A stretch of DNA of 51,599 nucleotides from SURF-32 sp964648365 (GCA_964648365.1 CAZYLK010000023.1:1-51599); one strand, 5' to 3'. Shown: positions 16,337 to 25,363, numbered from the stretch's first letter. Notes: generated from the sequence alone by a model not told the origin. Numbers and translations are program-made.

Positions 16337-16386
16337 GCGAGTTGTCGCCGGCAGCGAGCCGCCGGAAGTTTCACGCACCCGCGGCG

Positions 16387-18120
16387 CTAGCCGGCGGCAG
16401 GCGTCAGCCCGCGGATCAGCGTCGCAGCCGTCTCCGCCGCAACGGCCGGCGAGACCTTCTGCGTCTGCCCGTCGTGGCGGGTCTGCACTTCGACGATCCC
16501 GTCCTGCAAACCGCGGCGGCCGACGGTGACGCGGACGGGGCAGCCGATCAGATCCGCGTCCTTGAACTTGAAGCCGGGGCGGGCGTCGCGATCGTCCCAT
16601 AGCGTGTCGATGCCCGCCGCTTCCAGCGCATCGTAGATCTGCTGCGACGTCTGCATCACGTCCGCCTCGCGCACGTCCAGCGAGCAGATCTCGACCTGGA
16701 ACGGCGCGATGGACGCGGGCCATTTGATTCCGTTGTCGTCGTGGCCGGCTTCGATGGCCGCGGCCATGATGCGGTTGATGCCGATGCCGTAGCAGCCCAT
16801 GATCATCGGGTGGGACTGGCCGTGCTCATCGACGAAATCCGCGTTCATCGCGGCCGAGTACTTCGTGCCCAGCTTGAACACGTGCCCGACCTCGATGCAC
16901 TTCTCGAAAATCAGCGGCGAGCCGTTGGGCGCGCGATCGCCTTGCACCGCGTCGCGGATGTCGGACGTCTCCTTGATCTCGAAATCACGGCCGGGGTTCA
17001 CGCCACTGATGTGATAGTCGGTGCGGTTCGCGCCGGTAATCGCGTCGTGCATGACCGTCACCGCCTGATCGACGATGATACGGACCTTCAGACCGACCGG
17101 CCCGGCGAAGCCGACTTCCGCGCCCGTCACCTCACGAATCATCTTCGGCGCGGCCGGCGCCATTGAGCCGACGCCCGCAAATCGCCGCAGCTTGGCCTCG
17201 TTGACGTTGTGATCGCCACGGACCAGGGCCACCAGCGGCGTACCGTCAGCCTCGTAGATGATCGTTTTGATCATCTTGTCCGCGCCGCAGCCGAGCAGTT
17301 TCGTCACCTGCTCGATCGTCGCGTTGCCGGGCGTGTGGATCTCCTTGATGGACTCGTTCCTGCCCCCCCCCGCATCGGCCAGCGGGGCCATCTCCGCCCG
17401 CTCCAGGTTGGCGGCGTAGCTGCCGTCCTCGGCCCGCACCAGCCAGTCCTCCCCGGCCTCGGTCCGCACCATGAACTCGTGCGACGCGTCGCCGCCGATC
17501 GGGCCGGAATCCGCCTCGACCGCCAGATACGGCAGGCCGCAGCGCGAGAAGATGTTGCAATACGCCCGGTACATCCGGTCGTAGGTTTCATCCAGGCCGC
17601 CGGGGCCTTCCTTGCTTGCGTGGAACGAATACGCATCCTTCATCAGGAACTCGCGCGTACGCAGCACGCCGCTCTTGGGCCGCGCCTCGCCGCGGAACTT
17701 CGTCTGAATCTGGTAGAGGTTGACCGGAAGCTGTTTGTAGCTGGTCAGGTACGCCCGCGCGATCTCGGTCACCGGCTCCTCGTGCGTCGGGCCCAGCACC
17801 GTTTTCATGCGCCAGTCGTCCCCGACGCCGTGCAGCCGCAGCAGCACGTCGCCCATCGCGTCCACCCGCCCGGTCTGCTGCCACCATTCGATCGGGTGCA
17901 TGGCCGGCATGTGCAGTTCGATGCCCCCGGCCGCGTTCATCTCCTCGCGGACGATCCGCTCAACCTTCCGCAGGCTCCGCAGCCCCAGCGGCAGATAGCT
18001 GTAGGCCCCGGCCGAGACCTGGCGGATCAGGCCGGCACGGATCATCAGTTGATGAGACGGCACCACCGCGTCGTGCGGTGTCTCCTTGGTCGTCGGGATG
18101 AGAAACTTCGTCCATCGCAT
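16387..18120 (-). CDS. proS: Prolyl-tRNA synthetase, bacterial type with editing domain
   Basis: A 577-residue class II aminoacyl-tRNA synthetase that charges tRNA-Pro. The start MRWTKFLIPTTKETPHDAVV and the stretches SAGAYSYLPLGLRSLRKVE, GPTHEEPVTEIAR, TKFRGEARPKSGVLRTREF and FLMKDAYSFH are diagnostic of ProS motifs 1 and 2. The central region (about 225-405) is the YbaK-like editing insertion, including VRGDHNVNEAKL. Motif 3 and the anticodon domain follow (GCYGIGINRIMAAAIE; LWDDRDARPGFKFKDADLIG). Length and domain order are normal for the bacterial form. No Shine-Dalgarno is visible and a -10-like TATTCA ends seven bases before the ATG, so the mRNA may be leaderless. A run of nine G on the coding strand lies around 17363-17371. 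Confidence 0.97.
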   Translation of the reverse strand: MRWTKFLIPTTKETPHDAVVPSHQLMIRAGLIRQVSAGAYSYLPLGLRSLRKVERIVREEMNAAGGIELHMPAMHPIEWWQQTGRVDAMGDVLLRLHGVGDDWRMKTVLGPTHEEPVTEIARAYLTSYKQLPVNLYQIQTKFRGEARPKSGVLRTREFLMKDAYSFHASKEGPGGLDETYDRMYRAYCNIFSRCGLPYLAVEADSGPIGGDASHEFMVRTEAGEDWLVRAEDGSYAANLERAEMAPLADAGGGRNESIKEIHTPGNATIEQVTKLLGCGADKMIKTIIYEADGTPLVALVRGDHNVNEAKLRRFAGVGSMAPAAPKMIREVTGAEVGFAGPVGLKVRIIVDQAVTVMHDAITGANRTDYHISGVNPGRDFEIKETSDIRDAVQGDRAPNGSPLIFEKCIEVGHVFKLGTKYSAAMNADFVDEHGQSHPMIMGCYGIGINRIMAAAIEAGHDDNGIKWPASIAPFQVEICSLDVREADVMQTSQQIYDALEAAGIDTLWDDRDARPGFKFKDADLIGCPVRVTVGRRGLQDGIVEVQTRHDGQTQKVSPAVAAETAATLIRGLTPAAG

Positions 18121-18127
18121 TCAGAAG

Positions 18128-18133
18128 TGAATA
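18128..18133 (-). promoter_or_regulatory. -10 box placed for a leaderless proS transcript
   Basis: On the minus strand TATTCA ends seven bases before the proS ATG, so transcription would begin at or next to the start codon. No -35 was identified. Confidence 0.35.
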
Positions 18134-18359
18134 CCGCCGCCCGCGCAGGCTGGCAAGACGGGCCGGCAACCCGACGCGAGCAGCGTCGAGTCGGGGGAGA
18201 ATCCTTCGCCGACAAGTTCCGTCAGCCGGGCTCAGACGCGTTGCACCCTGCAGTCGCGGGGCGGGATTCCCAGCCTTTGCGCGCCGGCCGCTGCGTCAGG
18301 GGCACCCGCCCTGCCGAATCGCGCGAGGTCCGGAGCTTCGCCCGGTCTTGTCAATATCT

Positions 18360-19313
18360 CTACACCTCCGCCGCGGGCGCCCGATACACGTCCGTACTCA
18401 GATACTTCAACCCTGAATCCACCATCAGCGTCACCACATTGGCCTCCGGCCCCAGTCGCTGCGCCATCTGCACAGCCGCGCACACGTTGGCGCCGGACGA
18501 CGTGCCCGCCAGCAGGCCCTCCTCGCGGGCCAGGCGGCGGGTCATGGCCTTGGCGTCGGCGGTGGACACGCTGATGACTTCGTCGATCAGCGACGGCGCC
18601 CACAGCGGCGGCGTGTAGCCGATGCCGACGCCTTCGATCTTGTGCGGACCGGCCGCGCCGCCCTGCAGTACGGCCGACTCGGCCGGTTCGACCGCTACGA
18701 CTCTGGCCTTCGGGTTGTGCCGCTTCAACACGGTCGCCACGCCGCGCGAGGACGCGCCGGTGCCGACGCTGTGGACAAAGGCGTCGACGCGCCCGCCGGT
18801 CTGCCGCCAGATTTCCTCGCCCAGTTCGTGGTACCCCGCGACGCTGTCTTGATTGTTTAGCTGATCCGTCCAGTAGGTGCGCGGGCCACGGGCGATCTGC
18901 TCGGCCGCAGCGATCATGTCGAGGATCAACTGCCGGGTGGTCATGTTGCCGGGGCTGTCGATCAGGGTCAGCTCCGCCCCCAGGGCCGCCATGTGATCGA
19001 GCTTCTCCCGACTGAAGGCAGGAGACGTGACGATGTGCAGCCGATAGCCCTTCGCGGCACAGACCATCGCCAGCGACGTTCCCGTGCTGCCGCCGGTGTA
19101 TTCGACGACCGTGTGGCCGGGCTGGAGCCGCCCGTCGGCCTCGGCCCGCGCGATCATCGCCTGGGCCGCGCGGTCCTTCATGCTGCCGGTGGGGTTCTCC
19201 CATTCCAGCTTGGCAAAGATTCGGCCGCAGCCCGGCGGGACGATGCGACGAAGCTGCACCAGCGACGTGTTGCCGATCGCGTCCAGGATGGAACCGTAGG
19301 CCGGTGGGATCAT
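18360..19313 (-). CDS. Cysteine synthase family PLP enzyme
   Basis: A 317-residue PLP-dependent enzyme of the cysteine synthase / cystathionine beta-synthase family. Visible features are IGNTSLVQLRRI, the PLP lysine Lys46 in PTGSMKDRAA, the substrate loop TGGSTGTSLA, the phosphate-binding SVGTGASSRG and late AGTSSGANVCAA. It should make cysteine from O-acetylserine or a related activated serine and sulfide, although close relatives use O-phosphoserine or other substrates. The start is taken at ATG 19313 because the in-frame GTG at 19328 lies inside a CACCGGTT repeat. No serine acetyltransferase gene is nearby. Confidence 0.88.
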   Translation of the reverse strand: MIPPAYGSILDAIGNTSLVQLRRIVPPGCGRIFAKLEWENPTGSMKDRAAQAMIARAEADGRLQPGHTVVEYTGGSTGTSLAMVCAAKGYRLHIVTSPAFSREKLDHMAALGAELTLIDSPGNMTTRQLILDMIAAAEQIARGPRTYWTDQLNNQDSVAGYHELGEEIWRQTGGRVDAFVHSVGTGASSRGVATVLKRHNPKARVVAVEPAESAVLQGGAAGPHKIEGVGIGYTPPLWAPSLIDEVISVSTADAKAMTRRLAREEGLLAGTSSGANVCAAVQMAQRLGPEANVVTLMVDSGLKYLSTDVYRAPAAEV

Positions 19314-19325
19314 GCCATCAGAATC

Positions 19326-19413
19326 CACCGGTTACAAACCGGTGCGCCATCGAAATTCACCGGTTGAAAACCGGTGCCACATTCAGAACTCACCGGTTGC
19401 AAACCGGTGCCAC
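19326..19413. repeat. Three CACCGGTT palindromes at 32-33 bp spacing
   Basis: Copies lie at 19326-19344, 19358-19380 and 19391-19413, each CACCGGTT, a 3- to 4-base loop, AACCGGTG, mostly followed by CCAC. The intervals between copies are about 10-14 bp. They lie in the short gap between the LOG and cysteine synthase genes. Confidence 0.85.
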
Positions 19414-19444
19414 AGGACGGACCCGCCCGGGCGGGGCGTCGCAC

Positions 19445-20284
19445 TCACACCCCCAACTTATGGAACGCCGCGATCCGGTCCCAGGCGTCCTGCGGGGTCT
19501 CGGCGAAGTGGAACAGGTCCAGGTCGGCCGGCGAGATGACGCCCTCGTCTACGAGGTACTGGAAGTCGACCGCCCGCTCCCAGAACTCGCGGCCGAACAG
19601 GATCACCGGGACGGGCGCCACCTTACCCGTCTGAATCAGCGTCAGCGTCTCGAACAGTTCATCCAGGGTGCCGAATCCGCCGGGGAAAATCACCAGCGCC
19701 CGCGCCCGCAGCAGAAAGTGCATCTTGCGGATCGCGAAGTAGCGGAACTTGAACGACAGTTCGGGCGTGATGTACGGATTGGGCGACTGCTCGAACGGAA
19801 GCTGAATGTTGTAGCCGACGGTCTTGGCGCCGACGTCGTGCGCGCCGCGATTGGCCGCTTCCATGATGCCGGGTCCGCCGCCGGTCACAACGACGTAGTC
19901 GCAGATCCCGCCCGGCTGGCACGTCGTCGATACGATCCGCGCGAACTCACGGGCTTGGTCGTAGAAGGCGGATTTTTCCACCATCCGCTCGGCCACGCGG
20001 ACGGCGGCGCGGCAGGCCTCGTCGCCGGGTCGGCGCTCCAGTTCGCGCCGCGTCTGGGCCAAAGCCGCTTCGGCCGCGGCCGGCTCCGGAATGCGGGCGG
20101 ATCCGAAAACGACGATCGTCGAGCCCACCCTGTGGTCTTCGAGAATCAGTTCCGGCTTGGCGAGTTCAAGCTGCAAGCGCACCGCCCGTAATTCGTCCCT
20201 GCGAATGAACTCGACGTCTTCTTCCGCCAGCAGCGAGGACGCGGCGTGCGACCCGGAACCTGAAGGCGCGTTCGGAGCGTTCAT
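19445..20284 (-). CDS. LOG family protein (putative cytokinin-activating-type phosphoribohydrolase)
   Basis: A 279-residue LOG family (Rossmann) protein. The nucleotide-binding TIVVFGSARI, GGGPGIMEAANRGAHDVG and the catalytic-loop motif PGGFGTLDELFE are all present. Members cleave nucleoside 5'-monophosphates to base and ribose 5-phosphate; the bacterial substrate is usually AMP or unknown. It has an N-terminal extension of about 75 residues before the fold, including VEFIRRDELRAVRLQLELAK, as in the larger 'TIGR00730-like' group. The ATG at 20284 has no clear ribosome site; a TGCAAT box lies six bases upstream. Confidence 0.88.
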   Translation of the reverse strand: MNAPNAPSGSGSHAASSLLAEEDVEFIRRDELRAVRLQLELAKPELILEDHRVGSTIVVFGSARIPEPAAAEAALAQTRRELERRPGDEACRAAVRVAERMVEKSAFYDQAREFARIVSTTCQPGGICDYVVVTGGGPGIMEAANRGAHDVGAKTVGYNIQLPFEQSPNPYITPELSFKFRYFAIRKMHFLLRARALVIFPGGFGTLDELFETLTLIQTGKVAPVPVILFGREFWERAVDFQYLVDEGVISPADLDLFHFAETPQDAWDRIAAFHKLGV

Positions 20285-20388
20285 CGTCGCATTGCACCGG
20301 CCGGCCCGGCGCGGGTCAACCCTGACACGGCCGCGATCGGCCCGGCAGGCACCCTGAAGCACCCACCAGCCGTAACCGGAAAGCCAAA

Positions 20389-20506
20389 TGGGAAGGGAGT
20401 GAGGGAGTAAGGGAGTCAGGGAGTGAGGGGCAGAGGGCGAGTTGAACCTCGTGGTCTTTCTTCCCTGATTCCCGCACTCCCTTACTCCCTGACCCCTTTG
20501 TCCCCG
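20389..20506. repeat. GGGAGTAAGGGAGT repeat with facing complementary arm
   Basis: The arm at about 20389-20440 is built from GGGAGT(G/A)A units. The arm at about 20460-20506 is built from the complementary ACTCCCT units, with about 20 bp between them, so the transcript could fold into one long hairpin. Sister copies lie at 30965-31045 and 45537-45668. The gap 20285-20784 holds nothing else I can identify. Confidence 0.8.
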
Positions 20507-20784
20507 TCACGATCGCGGCTCCTGCGAAACATGCGCGCAAAGTGGCAAGACGTCGCGCTGTCAGAGTGTACCCCAAAACGCGCAGCCGCTCACGCTGCAA
20601 CTGCGTGACGCACCGGCGTGAATCGACCCGCATTCCACCGAACCGATACCGTTGCCGAGCGGCGTGCGACGGCCCGCGCTTCACTGAACCCCACCGCCGT
20701 GGGGCGTCGCGGACCATCAAACGTTCGTTTCGCCGGTCGAATTGTCCGATAAACCCTTGCGCACTCGCGCGGGAAATGCTTGAA

Positions 20785-22755
20785 ATGATCGACATTACCC
20801 CTGCTTCGGAAGTCACGCTGCCCGTGACGAATCGACTGCCGCCGGGCGACCGGGCGGCGGCGCGGCGCGTCAGCCAGGCGCGAGCCGGCGACACGCTTGC
20901 GCGGCTCGGGCTGACCGCGGCCCTCATCGCCGGTTTGACGCTGGCGCTCTGGCGTCCGCTGACGCCCTGGTGGCTGCACGCGGATCCGGACGCGACCTAC
21001 CTCGGCTCGGCGCTCAACTTGCTCGCCGGATACCCGAACGAACACCGCGATCATCCCGGCGTCCCGCTCCACGCAGTGCTGGTATTGACGCTGGGCGTCG
21101 ATCACGCGTGGACGTGGCTCACCGACGGCACGCCGCCGTCCGACTATGTGAACGCGCTACTGGTCGAACCCGGCCCCGCGACGTGGATGCTGCGCGCGTG
21201 GGCGATCGCATTCTTCCTGTTCGGAGTCGCCGCGGCGTACGAGGTCGGTCGGCGCACGGTCCGCGGCGCGTGGGCGGGGCCGGCTGCCGTAGCAATGTAC
21301 CTGGCCTGCCCGGGGCATCTGGCGATGGCCGACACTTTTCGGCCGGTCAACCTCCTGTCCGCGCTCTGCCTGGTGATCGTAAGCCTGCTGACGCACGCCC
21401 TCGGCCGCGCCAGGCCGTGCGACGAGGCCGGCAAATCCGATCCGCCGCTGAATTTGCTTCTGGGCGCGCTGGCGTTGTTCGGAGCGGCCGTCAGTTTGAA
21501 AATCCACGCGCTCGGCCTGGCGGCCGCGGTCGCCGCGACGTGCCTGATGCTTCGGCGGGAAGACTGGATCGCATCGGCCCGCTCATGCACGTCAAGCCTG
21601 CTGAAGTGGCGAGCCTTGCCGGCGGTGATCGTGCTGGCACTGGCCGCCTGCGTGATGACCAACGTCCGCCGCGACGTGTCGTCCATCGACCCCCGTGCGA
21701 TCGCCGCTGTGGCGGCACTCCTGGTCTGGGGGGGGGCGAGCATCCTGGTCAACCGATCGCGCGACGCGTCGGGCGCCGCCGCCGGCCGCGTGCAGCGCCT
21801 GCTGTTGCATCCGATGCCTCCGCTGGCCGCGGTCGCTGTGCTGGTGGGGCTGCTCGCGCCGTTTGCGGTGTTCGTCGACGAATGTGTGCCGACGTTGCGG
21901 ACGATGTGGTGGTCCCTCACCGGACAGTGGATGAACCGGCCCGTCGCCCTGCACGAGATCCCCCCGGCCGTGCTGAGGCTCTGGCAGGATCCACGGCTCT
22001 GGTTGACGCTGCCGCTGATGGCAATCGCCGCCGTGGGGCTCCTGGCCGGCGGCAGGGCGCGATCGCGCGACACAGCGATCTGGCTGCTGGCGGCCGGCGG
22101 GATGTTCGCACTGGCAATGGCGCGAACCGCCGCGCACGGATCGCCGCACCACTACGCGGCGCCGATCGCACTGCTGATCCCGGCGGCACTGGTCGGGATC
22201 GATCAGCTCTGCCGCCTGCTGTCCGCCGGCGTCGAACGGCGGCTCGGCCAAGCCGGGCGCATGCCGGCCGCCCTTGCCGTGGGGACGCTTTCGGGACTGG
22301 TAGCGGTTCCCACGCTCGTCCCCGTCATCCGCGGCCAGAACGAAGCATGGGTCAACGCAGCTCGATGTGCCGCCATCGCAGACATTGAAGAACACCTCTC
22401 GACGACACTCGGCGAAAACGAATACGTCATGTGCGACTTCTGGGCACGCGGCGCGGACGCAGCTCATTTCACGCAGATTCGGGACTACTGCTTTCACACG
22501 CCCGATCGCCGCTATCGCACCCTGCCCGACACGCCCACCGCCGGAGAATATGCCCGCGAGCACGATCTGACGCCCGCGTATTACCTGACGTTTGGCGAAC
22601 GCCTCACCCAGGTCGAACAGACACACGACGGCCGCTACCATGCCCACAACGCCTGGGGCAACCGGTGGGCGGTGGAACCGATGCCCCTGCCTGTTTCAAC
22701 GGACCTGCCCCTGCGCTTGTACCGGATCGCCGGGCGCGTAACCGGCGACTCGTAG
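20785..22755 (+). CDS. Polytopic membrane protein, GT-C glycosyltransferase-like
   Basis: A 656-residue membrane protein with about ten or more hydrophobic segments, beginning LGLTAALIAGLTLALW. Just after the first helix comes an acidic loop WLHADPDATYLGSALNLLAGYP, in the position of the catalytic Asp/Glu loop of ArnT/PMT-type (GT-C) glycosyltransferases, which use lipid-linked sugars outside the membrane. A soluble C-terminal domain follows the last helix (ENEYVMCDFWARGADAAHF). The sugar donor and acceptor are unknown. The ATG at 20785 has GGGAAA upstream; an ATG at 20776 is too close to that site. The gene is convergent with the copper ATPase. Confidence 0.65.
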   Translation: MIDITPASEVTLPVTNRLPPGDRAAARRVSQARAGDTLARLGLTAALIAGLTLALWRPLTPWWLHADPDATYLGSALNLLAGYPNEHRDHPGVPLHAVLVLTLGVDHAWTWLTDGTPPSDYVNALLVEPGPATWMLRAWAIAFFLFGVAAAYEVGRRTVRGAWAGPAAVAMYLACPGHLAMADTFRPVNLLSALCLVIVSLLTHALGRARPCDEAGKSDPPLNLLLGALALFGAAVSLKIHALGLAAAVAATCLMLRREDWIASARSCTSSLLKWRALPAVIVLALAACVMTNVRRDVSSIDPRAIAAVAALLVWGGASILVNRSRDASGAAAGRVQRLLLHPMPPLAAVAVLVGLLAPFAVFVDECVPTLRTMWWSLTGQWMNRPVALHEIPPAVLRLWQDPRLWLTLPLMAIAAVGLLAGGRARSRDTAIWLLAAGGMFALAMARTAAHGSPHHYAAPIALLIPAALVGIDQLCRLLSAGVERRLGQAGRMPAALAVGTLSGLVAVPTLVPVIRGQNEAWVNAARCAAIADIEEHLSTTLGENEYVMCDFWARGADAAHFTQIRDYCFHTPDRRYRTLPDTPTAGEYAREHDLTPAYYLTFGERLTQVEQTHDGRYHAHNAWGNRWAVEPMPLPVSTDLPLRLYRIAGRVTGDS

Positions 22756-22773
22756 CGGCGTGATGCGGCGCGT

Positions 22774-25089
22774 TCACGCGCGGCGGAGCCGAAGGGAGTT
22801 GAGCACGACGGTCACCGAGGACGATGCCATCGCCGCCGCGGCGATCGCGGGCGGGACGTGACCGGCGGCGGCCAGGGGCAGCGCGGCGACGTTGTAGAAG
22901 AACGCCCAGAAGAGGTTCTGCCGGATCACCCGCAGCGAGCGCCGCGACAGTTCGATCATCTCGGCCACGCGACCGAGGTCGTCGTGCGTCAGCGTCACGT
23001 CTGCGGCCCCGGCGGCCAGGTCGGCGCCGCCCGCGAGCGTGACGCCGACGTCCGCTGCGGCCAGCGCCGGAGCATCGTTGATCCCGTCGCCGACGAACGC
23101 GGTGCCCCGCTCCGAAGCCGGCGTCGCGAGGCCACCCTTCTGCCACTGCCGGCGGACCACCGCGGTCTTGTCGTCCGGACCCAGGCCCGCGTGGACCTCG
23201 TCGATGCCCAGTTCCCGCGCGACCGCCCGCGCCGTGACCTCGTGATCGCCGGTCACGATGGCCAGGCCGACACCCATGTCGCGCAGGCGGCGCACCGCCT
23301 CGACGGCCCCCGGCCGCAGCGCATCGCGCAACGCAACCAACCCGGCCAGGCAGCCGTCCAACCCGACCCAAACGACCGACTTGCCCTCACGCCCCAGGGC
23401 CGCGGCCTCCACATCGCCGGTCTCCGTGTCGACGCCGGCCGCGCGGACGAAGGCTGCGGACCCCACCACGACGTCGCATCCTCGCACGGTCGCACGCACA
23501 CCGGCGCCGGCGCGGCTCTGAAAGCGATCGGGCTCCAGCAGAGCCGCACCGGCGTCACGAGCGTAACCGACGATCGCGCGGGCGAACGGATGCTGCGAGA
23601 ACTGCTCCGCCGACGCGACCCGTTGCAGAAGTTCGAGCGATCGCGCGGTGCCCGCTGAGTCGTGACCGGGCGCTACCCCGTCCTTGCTCCGTTGCGCTGG
23701 ATCGCAGGCGTCGATCACGCGAACGTCGGTCACACTTGGGCGACCCGTCGTCAGCGTGCCCGTCTTGTCGAAGAGAACGCGCCCGACGCCCCCGGCGCGC
23801 TCCAGCGCGGCCGGGTCGCGGAACAACATCCCCCGCGCGGCGGCGACGCCCGTCGCAACCATCACGGCCGTCGGCGTGGCCAGGCCCATCGCACACGGGC
23901 ACGCGATCACCAGTACGGATATCGCCGCCCGAAGCGCGTGCGTGACTCCCTCGTGCCCGTCCGACGCAAACGTGACCCAAAACGCGAACGTCGCGCTTGC
24001 GATCACGACGACCGCGGGAACAAAGAACCCCGCCACGCGATCCGCGAGGCGCTGCATCCGCGTTTTCTGCGAGAGCGCCCCCTCAACGGATGCGACGATC
24101 CGGCCGACCGTCGTCTGCGAGCCGACGCTTGCCGCCTCCACCGTGATCGAGCCTTCGCGAACCGTACACCCGGCTCGAACCGCGTCGCCGACGTCGCGCC
24201 GGCGCGGGACGGACTCGCCCGTCAACGCCGCTTCATCGACCGCGGCCGCCCCGGCGACGACGCGTCCATCGACGGGAATGACCGCATCCTCAACGACGCG
24301 CACGCGATCACCGCGTTTCAGCGACTCGATCGGCACCGCGGTGGCCACGTCGCCGTCGACGCGCATCGCCTGCGCCGGAAGTGCCGCCGAAAGGGCGGCG
24401 ACGCATCGGGTTGCGGCCCGTCGGGCGTGCGTCTCGCAGTACCGACCGATGCTGATGAACGCGAGGATCATCGCGACCGCGTGAAAGTGGAAGGCGTCCA
24501 GGCCGGGCACGAAGAAGCTGACCACACCCCCGACAAAGGCGGCGATCACGCCCAGCGTGATCAGCAGGTCCATGTTGGGAACGCGAAAGTAAAGCGCTCT
24601 GACGCCGCCGACCAGGATCGGCGCCCCGGCCGCGGACCGCATGAGCAGGACGCACAGCAGCGCTTGCAGACCCCGCCACCAGACGTGCGCACCCGGCTGG
24701 GTCGAGCTGAGCATGGGGCCGATCCAGTCCAATCCGAGGATCGGCAGCGCCAGGCCGATGCCCATGACCAGAGCCTGCCGGTGCTGGTTCAGCCGATTCT
24801 GCTGGATTTTCTCGAGTACCGCGGCGGCGGAGTCACCGAATCGGATAGGCTCGGCGTCGTAGCCGGCGGCCCGAACCGCCCGGATGAGTTCGGCGCCGTC
24901 AGGCCCGCCCGCCGCCACGTCCACGGACGCGGTCTCCGCGGAGAAGTTGACGCGGGCGGAGGTGACGCCGGGGACGGCGTGGAGCGCCTGTTCCACCCGA
25001 GACGCGCAGCCGCCGCACGTCATGCCCTCGATGCGCAGGTAGCAAGCTTGTGGCGAAGGTTCCAAGGTGGGGACGATCGGCGAGGCCAT
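22774..25089 (-). CDS. copA: Copper-translocating P1B-type ATPase
   Basis: A 771-residue heavy-metal P-type ATPase. An N-terminal HMA domain carries GMTCGGCASR (Cys25, Cys28). The phosphatase motif TGES is at 290-293, the transmembrane metal site CPC at 397-399 (ACPCAMGLATP), the phosphorylated Asp441 is in DKTGTLT, the class-specific His-Pro is in QFSQHPFARAI, and GDGINDAP is near the end. The CPC signature with a CxxC HMA fits Cu(I) export. The start ATG at 25089 overlaps the stop of the upstream chaperone gene (TGATG), so the two are coupled. No CueR- or CsoR-type regulator is adjacent. Confidence 0.94.
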   Translation of the reverse strand: MASPIVPTLEPSPQACYLRIEGMTCGGCASRVEQALHAVPGVTSARVNFSAETASVDVAAGGPDGAELIRAVRAAGYDAEPIRFGDSAAAVLEKIQQNRLNQHRQALVMGIGLALPILGLDWIGPMLSSTQPGAHVWWRGLQALLCVLLMRSAAGAPILVGGVRALYFRVPNMDLLITLGVIAAFVGGVVSFFVPGLDAFHFHAVAMILAFISIGRYCETHARRAATRCVAALSAALPAQAMRVDGDVATAVPIESLKRGDRVRVVEDAVIPVDGRVVAGAAAVDEAALTGESVPRRRDVGDAVRAGCTVREGSITVEAASVGSQTTVGRIVASVEGALSQKTRMQRLADRVAGFFVPAVVVIASATFAFWVTFASDGHEGVTHALRAAISVLVIACPCAMGLATPTAVMVATGVAAARGMLFRDPAALERAGGVGRVLFDKTGTLTTGRPSVTDVRVIDACDPAQRSKDGVAPGHDSAGTARSLELLQRVASAEQFSQHPFARAIVGYARDAGAALLEPDRFQSRAGAGVRATVRGCDVVVGSAAFVRAAGVDTETGDVEAAALGREGKSVVWVGLDGCLAGLVALRDALRPGAVEAVRRLRDMGVGLAIVTGDHEVTARAVARELGIDEVHAGLGPDDKTAVVRRQWQKGGLATPASERGTAFVGDGINDAPALAAADVGVTLAGGADLAAGAADVTLTHDDLGRVAEMIELSRRSLRVIRQNLFWAFFYNVAALPLAAAGHVPPAIAAAAMASSSVTVVLNSLRLRRA

Positions 25090-25310
25090 CACGGTTTGAC
25101 TTCAAACGACTCGACCGAAAACGCGCCGGCGGCGGCCACGGCCGCGCAGATTACGAGCGGGCCGGTGTGCGCGGCGTCGTAGACCACGGACGCCTTCCCG
25201 ATCTCCACATCCGCTCGTTCAACCCCCGCGACGCCGTGGAGCGCCTGCCTCACGGCACCGACGCAGTGATCGCAGTGCATTCCGCCAATCGTCAACTGGA
25301 GCTTCGCCAT
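25089..25310 (-). CDS. copZ: Copper chaperone-like HMA protein
   Basis: A 73-residue single HMA-domain protein with GGMHCDHCVGAVRQAL (the CxxC metal site) and the ferredoxin-like beta-alpha-beta pattern to VESFEVKP. CopZ-type proteins carry Cu(I) to the ATPase. The stop overlaps the ATPase start. The ATG at 25310 is chosen because the fold begins there (AKLQLTIGGMHC); an in-frame start 33 bases upstream adds a tail without similarity. GGTGGAT lies upstream. Confidence 0.88.
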   Translation of the reverse strand: MAKLQLTIGGMHCDHCVGAVRQALHGVAGVERADVEIGKASVVYDAAHTGPLVICAAVAAAGAFSVESFEVKP

Positions 25311-25357
25311 CTCCGATCCACCTCGCCGCGCCGGCAGTCCCACGTGTCGGGCAGGCG

Positions 25358-25363
25358 ATTGTA
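25358..25363 (-). promoter_or_regulatory. -10 box of the copZ-copA unit
   Basis: TACAAT on the minus strand lies about 48 nt before the copZ ATG, the same hexamer as at 167, 1526 and 31249. No MerR/CueR-type dyad was found around it. Confidence 0.4.

Noticed and set aside
19326..19413. Regularly spaced repeats resembling a small CRISPR array
   Set aside because: The intervals between copies are only about 10-14 bp, the repeat is a near-perfect palindrome, only three copies exist, and the same element occurs singly elsewhere. No cas genes are present.
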